Made by a program: the position numbers and the translations under genes. This document shows positions 25,772 to 34,558 of a DNA stretch of 64,000 nt, piece after piece. The stretch comes from Chryseobacterium antibioticum (GTDB taxonomy: Bacteria; Bacteroidota; Bacteroidia; Flavobacteriales; Weeksellaceae): contig NZ_JABBGI010000018.1 in NCBI RefSeq assembly GCF_012927325.1, positions 55,741-119,740 of the forward strand, written 5' to 3'. The notes under the pieces are model-generated. The model was not told the origin of the DNA. It did not search any database and saw only the letters and a program-made list of their open reading frames with translations. Each line of letters opens with the position of its first letter. Position 1 is the stretch's first letter.

Positions 25772-26655
25772 TTAAATAAAATTTTCGATGGATTGATATT
25801 GGGGATTCCAGCCCAATTCTGTTCTTGCTTTGTCTGCATTACATACACTATTTGAGGCAAATCCAAAATATCCGCCCGCGGGACCAAATGTATTCACTGC
25901 TTCTTGTATGCTTACAGACTGTGCGGGCTGTAAATCATATTGTTTGCTTATATTTTCAGCTATATTTTTGATCGTTGAAGACCCGTTTTCGGCATAATAA
26001 AGGGAACCTGGTTTTGCTTTTTCCAGGGCGAGTACATAGAGATCTGCCAAGTCTTCAATATGAAGGTTGGACCAGATGTTTTCTCCTTTGCCGAAATAAA
26101 CTCCAAAACCTTTTTCTTTAGAAAAATGAATTAAGGCCGGAACCTGAATACTGTCCTTTTTCAAACCCAGACCCTCACCATAAACCATGGTAGGTACAAT
26201 GACGATGCTTCTTATGTTTTTTTAGCAGATTGAAGAACATATTGATTGATCAGTACTCTTGAGGCCATTTCGAGTCTCGGACTGAGGGGGAAGTCTTCCG
26301 TGTAAGCAAAATCATTTTTCTCCCCGTTTTCTTTTCCTCCAAAAATAGCTGAGCCGGAAGTGAAAATAAGCGTTTTGCCGGTTCCTTCCAAAGAGGAGAT
26401 TATACTGTCTGCCGCATAGGCATCATCAGCAGAATCTGCAGTATGAATAATGGCATCTGTATCAGCTATTGCAGATCTTAAGACTTCTTCATCATGTATA
26501 TTCCCTATTATAGATTCTATACCTAACGATTTCAATTCTTTTATATGGGCGTCATTCCGAACCAAACCTGTCACTTTATAGTTTTTTTCAAGCAGTTTCT
26601 TTGCTACGGTTCCGCCGATATATCCTGTGATTCCGGTTATCAATATATTTTTCAT
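25772..26655 (-). pseudogene. NAD-dependent epimerase/dehydratase, interrupted by a one-base frameshift
   Basis: The N-terminal half (26655-26212) starts MKNILITGITGYIGG with a Rossmann glycine motif and runs to LQSAKKT, then stops. The C-terminal half (to 25772) resumes in another frame at MVYGEGLGLKKDS. Adding one A to the run of seven A (plus-strand T7 at 26217-26223) yields SAKKNIRSIVIVPTMVYGEG, the expected active-region strand. A continuous protein of about 294 residues results. The start overlaps the MdaB-like gene by ATGA. Either the gene is inactivated or slipped, or the base call is wrong. Confidence 0.85.
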
Positions 26656-27269
26656 GAGGCTAATTGTGGTTTAAGTTCTTTTTCGAAAACATGCTCAAGA
26701 TGTTCTCTGTAAAGTTTCATGTCACGCTCTATATTGGCGTTTTTTTCTACATCATGGAAATGGAAACTTTCCATTTTTTCTAAAGAAACAAAGGCATTCA
26801 TTCTATGAAAACCAAATAACGGTCCATTATCTACACTTGTTTCGTTGAAGAATTCTCCGGGAAGTGTGAAGGCTGTTTCGGGGGCGTTCCAGCTGGTGGT
26901 GACCATATATTTTCTTCCGCCCAGCATTCCTCCGGTTCCGTAGTTGATGGCAGGATTTTCTGCATTTCTTCCGTCACTCATATAAATTCCTTTGGCGTGT
27001 CCGGCTGTAAAAACCTCGTCAATATATTTTTTAAAACCGTTTGGAAGCTGAAACCACCAGATTGGTGTATGGTAGATGATAACATCTGCCCAGACAAATT
27101 TCTTAACCTCTTCATCCTTGTCGAAGCCTTCTGAAACCTGAGTGGTCTTCACTTCTATATTACCGAATTTTTTAAGTACCTCTAATGTGTTTTCTGCGAT
27201 TGTATTATTATATTTTCCTCCGGAATGTCCGAAATTTTGTCCTCCGTTGATGATCAATACTTTTTTCAT
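26652..27269 (-). CDS. NAD(P)H oxidoreductase, MdaB-like flavodoxin fold
   Basis: A 205-residue FAD/FMN quinone reductase of the flavodoxin-like fold. The motifs are NGGQNFGHSGGKYNNT (about 8-23), DVIIYHTPIWWFQLPNGFKKYIDEVF (about 61-86), YGTGGMLGGRKYMVTTSW and a C-terminal HRMNAF. This matches the MdaB subgroup, which performs two-electron reduction of quinones. It heads a minus-strand run through the epimerase, ABM, DJ-1-like and aldo/keto reductase genes, likely one electrophile-stress operon. Its upstream region (27270-27450) is shared with a divergent phosphoesterase gene. Confidence 0.9.
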   Translation of the reverse strand: MKKVLIINGGQNFGHSGGKYNNTIAENTLEVLKKFGNIEVKTTQVSEGFDKDEEVKKFVWADVIIYHTPIWWFQLPNGFKKYIDEVFTAGHAKGIYMSDGRNAENPAINYGTGGMLGGRKYMVTTSWNAPETAFTLPGEFFNETSVDNGPLFGFHRMNAFVSLEKMESFHFHDVEKNANIERDMKLYREHLEHVFEKELKPQLAS

Positions 27270-27451
27270 TTTTATGATTGTTTAAATTTTATGATGCAAA
27301 GTTACTTCGCTGTGTTGTATAATAAAAATAGCATAAATCATAACTAACTATTAGAATAATGATAGTTTGAATTTTACCATTCATGTGAAATGTCATACAG
27401 TTTGTTGATTTGTTCTGGAGCTTCTCTTGTAAATTTGTTCAGGTCAATTGA

Positions 27452-28204
27452 ATGAATATGATACAGATTGCGATTTTTAGTGATGTGCACGGAAATCTTC
27501 CTGCACTGGAAGCAGTGCTTGAGGATATAGAAAGAAGAGGAATTCAACAGAAGTTTTGCCTTGGAGACCTGGTAGATTTTGCTCCATGGGGAAATGAAGT
27601 CATCGAAAAAATCAAAGATTTGAATATTCCCTGTCTAATGGGAAATCATGATGAAAGAATCGCTTTTGATATCCCGGTTGTTCCACTATCCAAGCATTCA
27701 CAAGAAGAAACAGACGCAAGATTCATAGCTATTGATCATTCCAAAAAGAATATTACAGAAGAAAATAAAAAGTTTTTATCAGAACTTCCTTTTCACTTAA
27801 AACTCAATTATAAAATAGGGAAGAAGCATTGGAATATTCAACTTGTGCATTCGAGCCTGTCTAGCAATGATACGTATTTGTATGAGGCTGAGAATGATGA
27901 TATTTTTGTGAATATGCTGCAAGAATCCCAATCTGATACTATTGTGATGGGACATACCCATTTGTCATTTAAAAAATCGTTTGAACATAAAAAGTGGGCC
28001 ATTAATTGTGGCTCTGTGGGACGTTCCAAAGAAGAAAACCGTCTGGCATCTTATCTGATCCTGACGATGAACGAACACCAGATTCTTCCTGAGATTGTTC
28101 AGATAGATTACCCGCTTGAGCAAACCGTTCATGGAATTGAAGAAAGTGGAATTCCCAACTATTATGCTTCTTTTTTGAAAAATGAAAAAGTTTCTATCAT
28201 ATAA
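27452..28204 (+). CDS. Metallophosphoesterase (YfcE/calcineurin-like)
   Basis: A 250-residue cytosolic phosphoesterase. All metal motifs are present: FSDVHGNLPALEA (about 10-22), GDLVDFAPWGNEV (about 39-51), MGNHDER (about 63-69), a VHSS His (about 132) and MGHTHLSF (about 169-176). The start could also be the third codon, ATG at 27458. The length fits YfcE-type members that act on phosphodiesters or nucleotides; the exact substrate is unknown. It is divergent from the MdaB-like gene. Confidence 0.9.
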   Translation: MNMIQIAIFSDVHGNLPALEAVLEDIERRGIQQKFCLGDLVDFAPWGNEVIEKIKDLNIPCLMGNHDERIAFDIPVVPLSKHSQEETDARFIAIDHSKKNITEENKKFLSELPFHLKLNYKIGKKHWNIQLVHSSLSSNDTYLYEAENDDIFVNMLQESQSDTIVMGHTHLSFKKSFEHKKWAINCGSVGRSKEENRLASYLILTMNEHQILPEIVQIDYPLEQTVHGIEESGIPNYYASFLKNEKVSII

Positions 28205-28311
28205 AATGCTTTTATCACCTTATTTAAAAATAAACAGAATCAACACTGATTTTGATTATAATAATTTGATTAGTATGTTGTTGTAACTACTCGTACTTCC
28301 GGTTGTAAATG

Positions 28312-28352
28312 GTCGAACCTATTTTAGTAATAAAATGCGTTCGACTTTTTTT
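28312..28352 (+). terminator. Terminator after the phosphoesterase gene
   Basis: GTCGAAC (28312-28318) pairs with GTTCGAC (28339-28345), with an inner ATTTTA/TAAAAT pair. A T-run follows. Confidence 0.7.
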
Positions 28353-28426
28353 ATTGAGACTCTTTTAAAAATTCTCTGAAGCATATTTGCATCAGATTAT
28401 TAACGTCACATAAAAATTCAGAAATC

Positions 28427-29362
28427 ATGAAAAAGATAACCCTTATTATTTTTTTACTCCTGTCAGTATTTAGTTTAGCACAATTACAAAAAGTAAAAAT
28501 TGATACTATTATCACACCGGAAATTGGCGGTATAAAACAAGCTATAGAAATTAAAACAGATGATGCCAGTAAACCCATACTTCTCTTTTTATCCGGTGGT
28601 CCGGGAAGTTCCATGATGAAAAATGCGGATTCTTTTACAAGTATTTTAAAAAGCAGATTTACTATTGTTCAATGGGATCAGAGAGATGCCGGAAAAACAT
28701 TTGAATTAAACCCTTCACCCGTATCACCATCCGTTGAGTTAATGGGTAAAGATACCTTTGAAGTGATCAATTTTCTTAGAAAGCAACTAAAGCAGGAAAA
28801 AGTATACTTGCTTGGAAGTTCTTGGGGAAATGCTTTAGGTTTTTACATTGTCAGAAATCATCCTGAACTCTTACATGCTTATTTTGCGGTCAACCCTGTG
28901 ATCAGCCAGCTAAAGAGTGAAAAAGAATTACTCAAAACGTTGCAAACTCAATTTAAAGAAGATGCCGTTGCCAGCAAAGAACTGGCGAGTGTACATATTC
29001 CTTTTACCAATGATTATGATCTGTTTTATTTAAGAAAGTGGCTTTTTTATAAAGACGGTAAAAAATATGTAACCGGTGATGATTTCAAAAAAGGTTTTCT
29101 TCAGTGGTCTAAAACCTGGTCACCAGCCTGGAACGAAGTCATGAAAATTGACCTGCCAAAGACGTTAAAGAAAATTGAGTGCCCGGTTTATTTTTTTGTC
29201 GGCAAAAATGATATTCAAACTCTGACGATCATTACCAAAGGATATTTTGAGCAAGTAAAAGCTCCCAGGAAAGATCTTTTCTTGTTTGAAAATTCAGGAC
29301 ATCAAATCCATAAAGATGAGCCTGAAAAGTTTCAGAATACGATCATAACGCTGTTGAAATAG
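28427..29362 (+). CDS. Exported alpha/beta hydrolase, proline-iminopeptidase-like
   Basis: A 311-residue hydrolase with a short signal peptide (MKKITLIIFLLLSVFSLAQ). The oxyanion motif LFLSGGPGSSMM (about 53-64) resembles HGGPG of proline iminopeptidases. The nucleophile elbow LLGSSWGNALG is near 124-134, the acid is in GKNDIQT and the catalytic His in SGHQIHK near 295. It is probably a periplasmic esterase or peptidase. It stands alone before a LysR gene transcribed in the same direction. The substrate is unknown. Confidence 0.86.
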   Translation: MKKITLIIFLLLSVFSLAQLQKVKIDTIITPEIGGIKQAIEIKTDDASKPILLFLSGGPGSSMMKNADSFTSILKSRFTIVQWDQRDAGKTFELNPSPVSPSVELMGKDTFEVINFLRKQLKQEKVYLLGSSWGNALGFYIVRNHPELLHAYFAVNPVISQLKSEKELLKTLQTQFKEDAVASKELASVHIPFTNDYDLFYLRKWLFYKDGKKYVTGDDFKKGFLQWSKTWSPAWNEVMKIDLPKTLKKIECPVYFFVGKNDIQTLTIITKGYFEQVKAPRKDLFLFENSGHQIHKDEPEKFQNTIITLLK

Positions 29363-29505
29363 GCAAAGTGGGTAAGGAGATGGAAGAGGAAGATAGAAGG
29401 TAGTAAAGACTACATAACGTCTGTCTTCCACGATTAAGCTTCTTTAAACCTATCAGTATTGTAATTATTTTGTAATTTTGTATCAGAATATTTATAATTA
29501 AAGTT

Positions 29506-30426
29506 ATGGTCAATCTAGAATGGTACCGCACTTTTAAAGCGATATACAAAACCGGAACACTAACGGGAGCTGCAGATTCACTGTTCATTTCCCAACCCGG
29601 AGTAAGTCTTCACCTAAGCTCGCTGGAAGCTTATGTAGGCTATAAATTATTTGACAGGACCGGTAGAAAAATGATGCCGACTGAAAGAGGAAAGGTTTTA
29701 TTCAATGCCGTGTCTGAACCGCTTTCCAAGCTGGAAGATGTGGAGAAGAATTTTCAGAAGTCGACGGAAAAACTGACGCCTACGATCAGTGTGGGAATGT
29801 GTTTTGAAACGTTTCAAACGACTTTGGAGCAGTATGTTTCCACTTTACCTTTTAACCTGATCATCAGTTTCGGACAGTATCCGGAAATGCTGGACCAGTT
29901 GGATAAAGGAATCCTTGATTTGATTATTACCCCGAAAAAAGGAGTTTCTCCCAATATTGAACATGAAGCATTTTCTTCCGAACAGATTATTCTCGTAGGT
30001 GGAAAAAATGTAGATACAAACAGCTTCCAAAAAATCGTTGAAACCAAAGGAGTAGAACATATTGAGGACTGGCTGAAGCAGGAAAAATGGTACGGAACGA
30101 CAGGGGATATGGAACATCTGTTTCAGTTCTGGATCATGAATTTCGGGCATAAACCGAATTTCCGTCCCAATTATATCGTTCCCAATTTAAACTCGATCAT
30201 CCGTTGTCTGAAAGGAGGAACCGGACTTGCCGTGGTTCCTGACTTTCTCTGCAAAAATGAAATAGAGAACGGCGATCTCAAACTGATCTGGGAAGGTGAG
30301 AAAAAACTTGAAAACACCCTGTATTTTGGCTGTAGAAAAAAAACAAACTATCAGTCAGAGATTGAGCATATCAAAGGATTATTTCGAAAGGTCATGGGTA
30401 AGTATGATCATGTCGCGCATCTGTAA
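29506..30426 (+). CDS. LysR family transcriptional regulator
   Basis: A 306-residue LTTR. The N-terminal winged HTH reads WYRTFKAIYKTGTLTGAADS and then FISQPGVSLHLSSLEAYVGYKLF (about 4-47), typical of the family. The remaining 220 residues are the inducer-binding domain. Its own targets are not evident, because the neighbours on both sides are unrelated single genes. The last 48 bases overlap the convergent GNAT gene at 30379-30846. The divergent-target layout usual for LysR genes is missing. Confidence 0.92.
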   Translation: MVNLEWYRTFKAIYKTGTLTGAADSLFISQPGVSLHLSSLEAYVGYKLFDRTGRKMMPTERGKVLFNAVSEPLSKLEDVEKNFQKSTEKLTPTISVGMCFETFQTTLEQYVSTLPFNLIISFGQYPEMLDQLDKGILDLIITPKKGVSPNIEHEAFSSEQIILVGGKNVDTNSFQKIVETKGVEHIEDWLKQEKWYGTTGDMEHLFQFWIMNFGHKPNFRPNYIVPNLNSIIRCLKGGTGLAVVPDFLCKNEIENGDLKLIWEGEKKLENTLYFGCRKKTNYQSEIEHIKGLFRKVMGKYDHVAHL

Positions 30427-30846
30427 TCCGTTTTCATAAATTGGGGCTGCGTAATTTTCTATAAAAAAGTCTTTACGCACTCCCTTTTTTATGAAACCAT
30501 TCTTTTCATAGAATTTAATCTGCTGAAATCCCGTATCCGAGGTTCCTACGGCTAAAGTTGTATAGCCATTTTCTTTGGCGATTTCTTTAGCTTGATCAAT
30601 AAGGATAGTGCCGATTCCCTGACTTCTGTAGCTTTCAATGACCGCCATATTTTTGATTTCCAGTTCTGTATTACTGTTTTGATAGAGTGCCATCACAGCA
30701 ATATTCTGTACATCATGATGTAAAAGATAGATATCGGAGTCAAAAATATATTGATCGATGGCTTCAACGGTTTCATCCGCTAGAAGAAGCAATTCGTACG
30801 GAATATCTGAACCCGGATCCATTTTTTTTAAAGTGAATTTTTCCAT
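30379..30846 (-). CDS. GNAT family N-acetyltransferase
   Basis: A 155-residue acetyltransferase. The acetyl-CoA loop is visible as IESYRSQGIGTILIDQAKEIA (about 69-89, the RxxGIG variant of Q/RxxGxG/A), followed by YTTLAVGTSDTGFQQIKFYEKNGF. The substrate is unknown. The start lies just after the stop of another GNAT gene (30848), so the pair is co-transcribed. Its 3' end overlaps the LysR coding region by 48 bases in the opposite direction, a tight but believable convergent arrangement. Confidence 0.88.
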   Translation of the reverse strand: MEKFTLKKMDPGSDIPYELLLLADETVEAIDQYIFDSDIYLLHHDVQNIAVMALYQNSNTELEIKNMAVIESYRSQGIGTILIDQAKEIAKENGYTTLAVGTSDTGFQQIKFYEKNGFIKKGVRKDFFIENYAAPIYENGLQMRDMIILTHDLSK

Positions 30847-30847
30847 T

Positions 30848-31300
30848 TTACAGGCTCATATGAATAATAGGATAGTCTTTTCCGGAACCGTCTTTTTCTG
30901 ATCTTCCGATCTGTCTGAAACCCATTTTTGTATAAAATCCAATGGCTTGAGGGTTGTGTTCATTGACGTCTACTTTTGTTAAATCTGTTTTGTCTTTCAT
31001 AAATTCATACAACGTTCTGCCCAATCCTTTTCCGCGGGATTCGTTGTGGATGAAAAGCATTTCCAGATTACCCTCAGCTACAGCAGAAAAACCTTCTGCA
31101 ATCTCATTTTCTGTCATTACGTATACTTCCAGATCCGGAAGATAATCTCTGGGAATCACTTCTTTGAAATACTTAAAATCTTCTTCAGCGAGGAAATGAT
31201 GAGTTGCTTTTACGGCAGATTCCCATATCTCCATAATTCTCGGATAATCTTCGGCATGCGCCAGTCTGATTGGATGTGACAATATTTTGGGTTTCTGCAA
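30848..31300 (-). CDS. GNAT family N-acetyltransferase
   Basis: A 150-residue acetyltransferase with the acetyl-CoA site ESRGKGLGRTLYEFMKD (about 88-104) and the downstream VDVNEHNPQAIGFYTKMGF typical of GNATs. The N-terminal IRLAHAEDYPRIMEIWESAV also fits. YjaB/YafP-like relatives are possible; the substrate is unknown. It is the first gene of a two-GNAT unit. A heptamer tandem repeat lies just upstream of its start. Confidence 0.88.
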   Translation of the reverse strand: MQKPKILSHPIRLAHAEDYPRIMEIWESAVKATHHFLAEEDFKYFKEVIPRDYLPDLEVYVMTENEIAEGFSAVAEGNLEMLFIHNESRGKGLGRTLYEFMKDKTDLTKVDVNEHNPQAIGFYTKMGFRQIGRSEKDGSGKDYPIIHMSL

Positions 31301-31320
31301 AAATAGGAAAAATTTGATTT

Positions 31321-31361
31321 TAGAAACTAGAAGTTAGAAGTTAGAAGTTAGAAGTTAGAAA
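31321..31361. repeat. Heptanucleotide tandem repeat (TAGAAGT)n
   Basis: Four exact TAGAAGT units are flanked by two degenerate ones (TAGAAAC, TAGAAAG). They lie upstream of the GNAT gene start and outside any gene. Confidence 0.9.
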
Positions 31362-31384
31362 GATGGGTATTTTGGAGAAGTAGC

Positions 31385-31437
31385 AATTCCCCTTCTTTGA
31401 AGGGGTGGATTTTTGCGAAGCAAAAAGACGGGGTAGT
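31385..31437 (+). repeat. Interspersed repeat, GGGGTGG/GACGGGGT type
   Basis: AATTCCCCTTCTTTGAAGGG, GTGGATTTTTGCGAAGC, AAAAAGACGGGGTAGT. It has two nested small hairpins and is related to the copy at 24536-24591. Confidence 0.7.
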
Positions 31438-31561
31438 AAAAAACACTTACCAACAGCCTCTGAATACTTTGAAAACAGTAAAAATGGTAAGTACAAATGC
31501 CAATTTTTTATTGCAAATTTGTTAGGCTATACATTAATATTAAAATTGAAATTTAAAAATT

Positions 31562-32437
31562 ATGCAAAACAAAACATATACGGGGCAGCCTGTAGTGACA
31601 TTAAATAACGGAGTGGATATTCCGGCTTTAGGATTTGGGGTTTGGCAGATGGAAAACCTGAATGAATGCGAAAGTGCAGTCGTGAAAGCTATTCAGACAG
31701 GGTACAGAATGATCGATACAGCGGCTATTTATCAGAATGAAACAGCAGTAGGGCAGGCGGTAAAAGATGCCGGTGTCAGCAGAGATGAATTGTTTATCAC
31801 TTCAAAAGTATGGGTTCAGGATCATGGCTATGAACAGACTAAAAAAGCATTTCAAAGAACACTGGAAAGACTGCAGATGAATTATCTGGATATGTACCTG
31901 ATCCATTGGCCTTACGGAGATTTTCTGGGAAGTTGGAAAGCTTTGGAAGAGCTGTACAGTGAAGGAAAGATCAAAGCGATTGGGGTGTGTAACTTTACGG
32001 TAGAGAAATTAGAAGAATTAAAAGCGAATTCAACTGTGCTTCCGGTGATCAACCAGATCGAACTGCATCCGGTTTTCCAGCAGAAAGAACTTCAGGTGTA
32101 TGATAGAGAAAATAACATCATCACACAACCGTGGAGTCCGCTTGGAAACGGAAATGCGGATCTTCTGAACAATACTCAATTAAAAGCAATCGCTGAAAAA
32201 TATAATAAAACAGTCGCTCAGGTGGTTTTAAGATGGCACCTTCAGGAAGGATTTGTTGTGATTCCAAAATCGGTGACGCCTTCCAGAATTGAAGAGAACT
32301 TTAATGTTTTTGATTTTGAACTGGGAGATGAGGAAATGAATATTGTTCGCTCATTAGATACTGGGAAAAGACTGTTCTTTGATCCGAAAGATCCTGAATG
32401 GGAGGAGAAAATGCTTAAAGTGGTAGCAGATATTTAA
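31562..32437 (+). CDS. Aldo/keto reductase
   Basis: A 291-residue AKR of the 2,5-diketo-gluconate-reductase/prostaglandin-synthase type. The motifs are NNGVDIPALGFGVWQM, GYRMIDTAAIYQNETAVGQA with catalytic Asp/Tyr (about 46-65), ITSKVWVQDHGY with Lys and LDMYLIHWPYGD with His (about 113-124). VIPKSVTPSRIEEN (about 237-250) binds NADPH phosphate. The exact substrate is unknown. It is monocistronic with a hairpin downstream. Its sequence differs clearly from the other AKR at 23498. Confidence 0.92.
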   Translation: MQNKTYTGQPVVTLNNGVDIPALGFGVWQMENLNECESAVVKAIQTGYRMIDTAAIYQNETAVGQAVKDAGVSRDELFITSKVWVQDHGYEQTKKAFQRTLERLQMNYLDMYLIHWPYGDFLGSWKALEELYSEGKIKAIGVCNFTVEKLEELKANSTVLPVINQIELHPVFQQKELQVYDRENNIITQPWSPLGNGNADLLNNTQLKAIAEKYNKTVAQVVLRWHLQEGFVVIPKSVTPSRIEENFNVFDFELGDEEMNIVRSLDTGKRLFFDPKDPEWEEKMLKVVADI

Positions 32438-32455
32438 GAGAATATCAACATATTT

Positions 32456-32536
32456 TCTCCCGCAGATCAAATGGATACTCCAGATTTTTAAGACAAATAT
32501 CTGCTGAATCAGTTTCATTTGCGGGAGATTTTTTTA
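32456..32536 (+). terminator. Terminator with long loop after the aldo/keto reductase gene
   Basis: TCTCCCGC (32456-32463) pairs with GCGGGAGA (32521-32528), followed by a run of T. An inner AGAT/ATCT pairing may shorten the loop. Support is moderate because the loop is unusually long. Confidence 0.55.
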
Positions 32537-32552
32537 ATTTTAAATAAAAACC

Positions 32553-33263
32553 ATGACCGCAGTACAATTCATAGAAAAACTATCGACTTTCAGGAATGAG
32601 AAGGAAATGGATAAGGTGGAAAAATTTTTCAAAGGAAATGACGGTGTTACCCGACCTTTCGGCGTGAAATTCGGGGATGTTTTTACTACAGCAAAAGAAT
32701 TTTCAAAAATGCCACTGAAAGAAATTAATACGCTTCTGGACAGTGATTTTTATGAAGTGAGAATGGGGGCGGTGAGCATTATGGATTTTCAGGCCGGAAA
32801 TAAAAAAAGCACAGAAGAGAAGAAAAAAGAGCTTTTTGATATGTATTTAAATCGTCATGACCGTTTGAACAACTGGGATTTTGTAGACCGGGGAGCACGG
32901 AATATCGTCGGTGAATATTTAGCCGACAGGCCAAGAGATATTTTATATAAACTGGCTGAGTCTGAAAACCCATGGGAAAGAAGAACTGCAGTGGTAAGTA
33001 CCTATGCTTTTATCAGGAAAAATGATACTGAGGACACCTTTAATATTGCTGAAATCCTCGTTCATGATCCCAATGAATTAGTAAACAAAGCCGTTGGGAG
33101 CTGGATAAGAGAGGCTGGAAAGAAAAATCCCAAAAGACTGCATCATTTTCTTGATCAGTATGTTAAAACGATGCCTGCTGCCACATTTTCTTACGCGATA
33201 GAAAAACTGGATCCGGACACAAAAAAGCATTACAAAGAACTCCGGAAAAGTAAGGAAATCTGA
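32553..33263 (+). CDS. DNA alkylation repair protein, AlkD-like HEAT-repeat glycosylase
   Basis: A 236-residue all-helical protein of the DNA alkylation repair family. The landmarks are GVTRPFGVKFGDVF (about 31-44), FYEVRMGAVSIM (about 67-78), the conserved DRLNNWDFVDRGARNIVG with the catalytic-region Trp-Asp (about 104-121) and NPWERRTAVVSTYAFI (about 139-154). AlkD relatives remove positively charged alkylated bases without base flipping. The gene is monocistronic. Its neighbours do not suggest an ada/alk regulon. Confidence 0.9.
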   Translation: MTAVQFIEKLSTFRNEKEMDKVEKFFKGNDGVTRPFGVKFGDVFTTAKEFSKMPLKEINTLLDSDFYEVRMGAVSIMDFQAGNKKSTEEKKKELFDMYLNRHDRLNNWDFVDRGARNIVGEYLADRPRDILYKLAESENPWERRTAVVSTYAFIRKNDTEDTFNIAEILVHDPNELVNKAVGSWIREAGKKNPKRLHHFLDQYVKTMPAATFSYAIEKLDPDTKKHYKELRKSKEI

Positions 33264-33382
33264 TGCATTTGCTATTAAAACTTCAGACAGAATGATTTTT
33301 AAATAAAGGACTTGACCAATATCATGCTTTTCCCAACAAATGTATTCCTGGTTTTTCGTAAATTTTAGATAAAATAATTCCT

Positions 33383-34448
33383 ATGTTGTGGCCAGACACC
33401 ATCAGTAAAATATTCTCTATCAAATACCCCTGTCATTCAGGCTCCGATGTTTGGAGTAAGCAGCCCGCATATGGCTGCCGCTGCTGCAAGAGCAGGATGT
33501 CTGGGATCATTGGCATTGGCCGATCTTTCACCCGATCAATCTGTCAAACTCATCAGGGAAACTCAAAAACTGACTGATCAGCCGTTTGCTGCGAACATCT
33601 TTGTTCACCATATTCCTGAAATTACGGATGCTCTGAATGAAAAATATAGTAAAGCTAAACAGTTCATCACCCAGCTGGCGAAGGAAAATAATATAGAGGT
33701 TACACTACCGGATCTTGAAGATCTTAAAGTAAATAGTTACCATGAACAGGTAGACGCCATTATTGAAGAGGGATGTAAAATACTCAGTTTTACTTTTGGG
33801 AATCTGGATGATAAAAGCATTCAAAAACTGAAAGAAAACGGAGTCATTCTCATTGGTACCTGTACTTCATTGGAAGAAGCATTGGCTTTGGAGAAATCCG
33901 GAATCGATTTGATCTGTGTTCAGGGAATTGAAGCCGGCGGGCACAGGGGAACTTTTGATGCTGAGAATATTCCACAGATTGGAGGGATATCCCTGCTTTC
34001 TGAAGTTGATGACCATGTAAAAGCCCCGCTGATCTATGCCGGAGGAATTTATAATGGAAAGACTTTAAGGGCGGCAAAAGAACTTGGAGCAAAGGGATTT
34101 CAGGTAGGAAGTATTCTACTGGCATCACAGGAAAGCGGACTGCACCCGTTTGAAAAAGAAAGGCTTAAAAATGTGACCGAGAAAGATATCGTACTGACCA
34201 GAAGTTTTTCAGGACGGTATGCGAGAGGCATTAAAAATAAGTTTATCGAAAGCCTCGAAAATTCGGATTACGTTCTCCCTTATCCTTATCAAAATAAACT
34301 AACGAATGAGCTGCGTAGAGTTTCGAAAACTTTACACAATACAGATTTTGTAGGTATTTGGACGGGACAGTCGATTCATGAGTACAGTATGCTTTCTACA
34401 GAAGATATTTTGAAAAAGCTTATTGAAGCGGCTGAAAAACAATCCTAA
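33383..34448 (+). pseudogene. Nitronate monooxygenase-like flavoprotein with an N-terminal frameshift
   Basis: The long frame (33447-34448) begins MFGVSSPHMAAAAARAG, which lacks the family's usual N-terminal strand. In the preceding frame an ATG at 33383 gives MLWPDTISKIFSIKYP. Removing one C from the CCCC run at 33427-33430 joins it to VIQAPMFGVSSPH, restoring the standard IQAPM FMN-binding start. Further family motifs are GIEAGGHRGTF (about 170-180 of the restored protein) and APLIYAGGIYNG followed by the FQVGSILLASQES phosphate loop. The restored length is about 354 residues. The lesion is either real or a homopolymer base-call error. The truncated form, if made, would lack part of the FMN site. 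Confidence 0.85.
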
Positions 34449-34474
34449 ACCGTAATGATACAAATACCAAAAAG

Positions 34475-34506
34475 AAAATCCCTTCATCTGCATGAAAGGA
34501 TTTTTA
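34475..34506. terminator. Convergent terminator between the flavoprotein gene and mpl
   Basis: AAAATCCCTTCAT and ATGAAAGGATTTT form a stem with one mismatch and a four-base loop. A T-rich tail follows on both strands. Confidence 0.8.
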
Positions 34507-34558
34507 TTTGGAAAATCTAATCATGTTTCTTCATGATCAGATTAATTCGTTTTCAAAT

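Noticed and set aside
31405..31608. 67-codon plus-strand frame before the aldo/keto reductase
   Set aside because: It begins in an interspersed repeat and runs into the start of the aldo/keto reductase in another frame.
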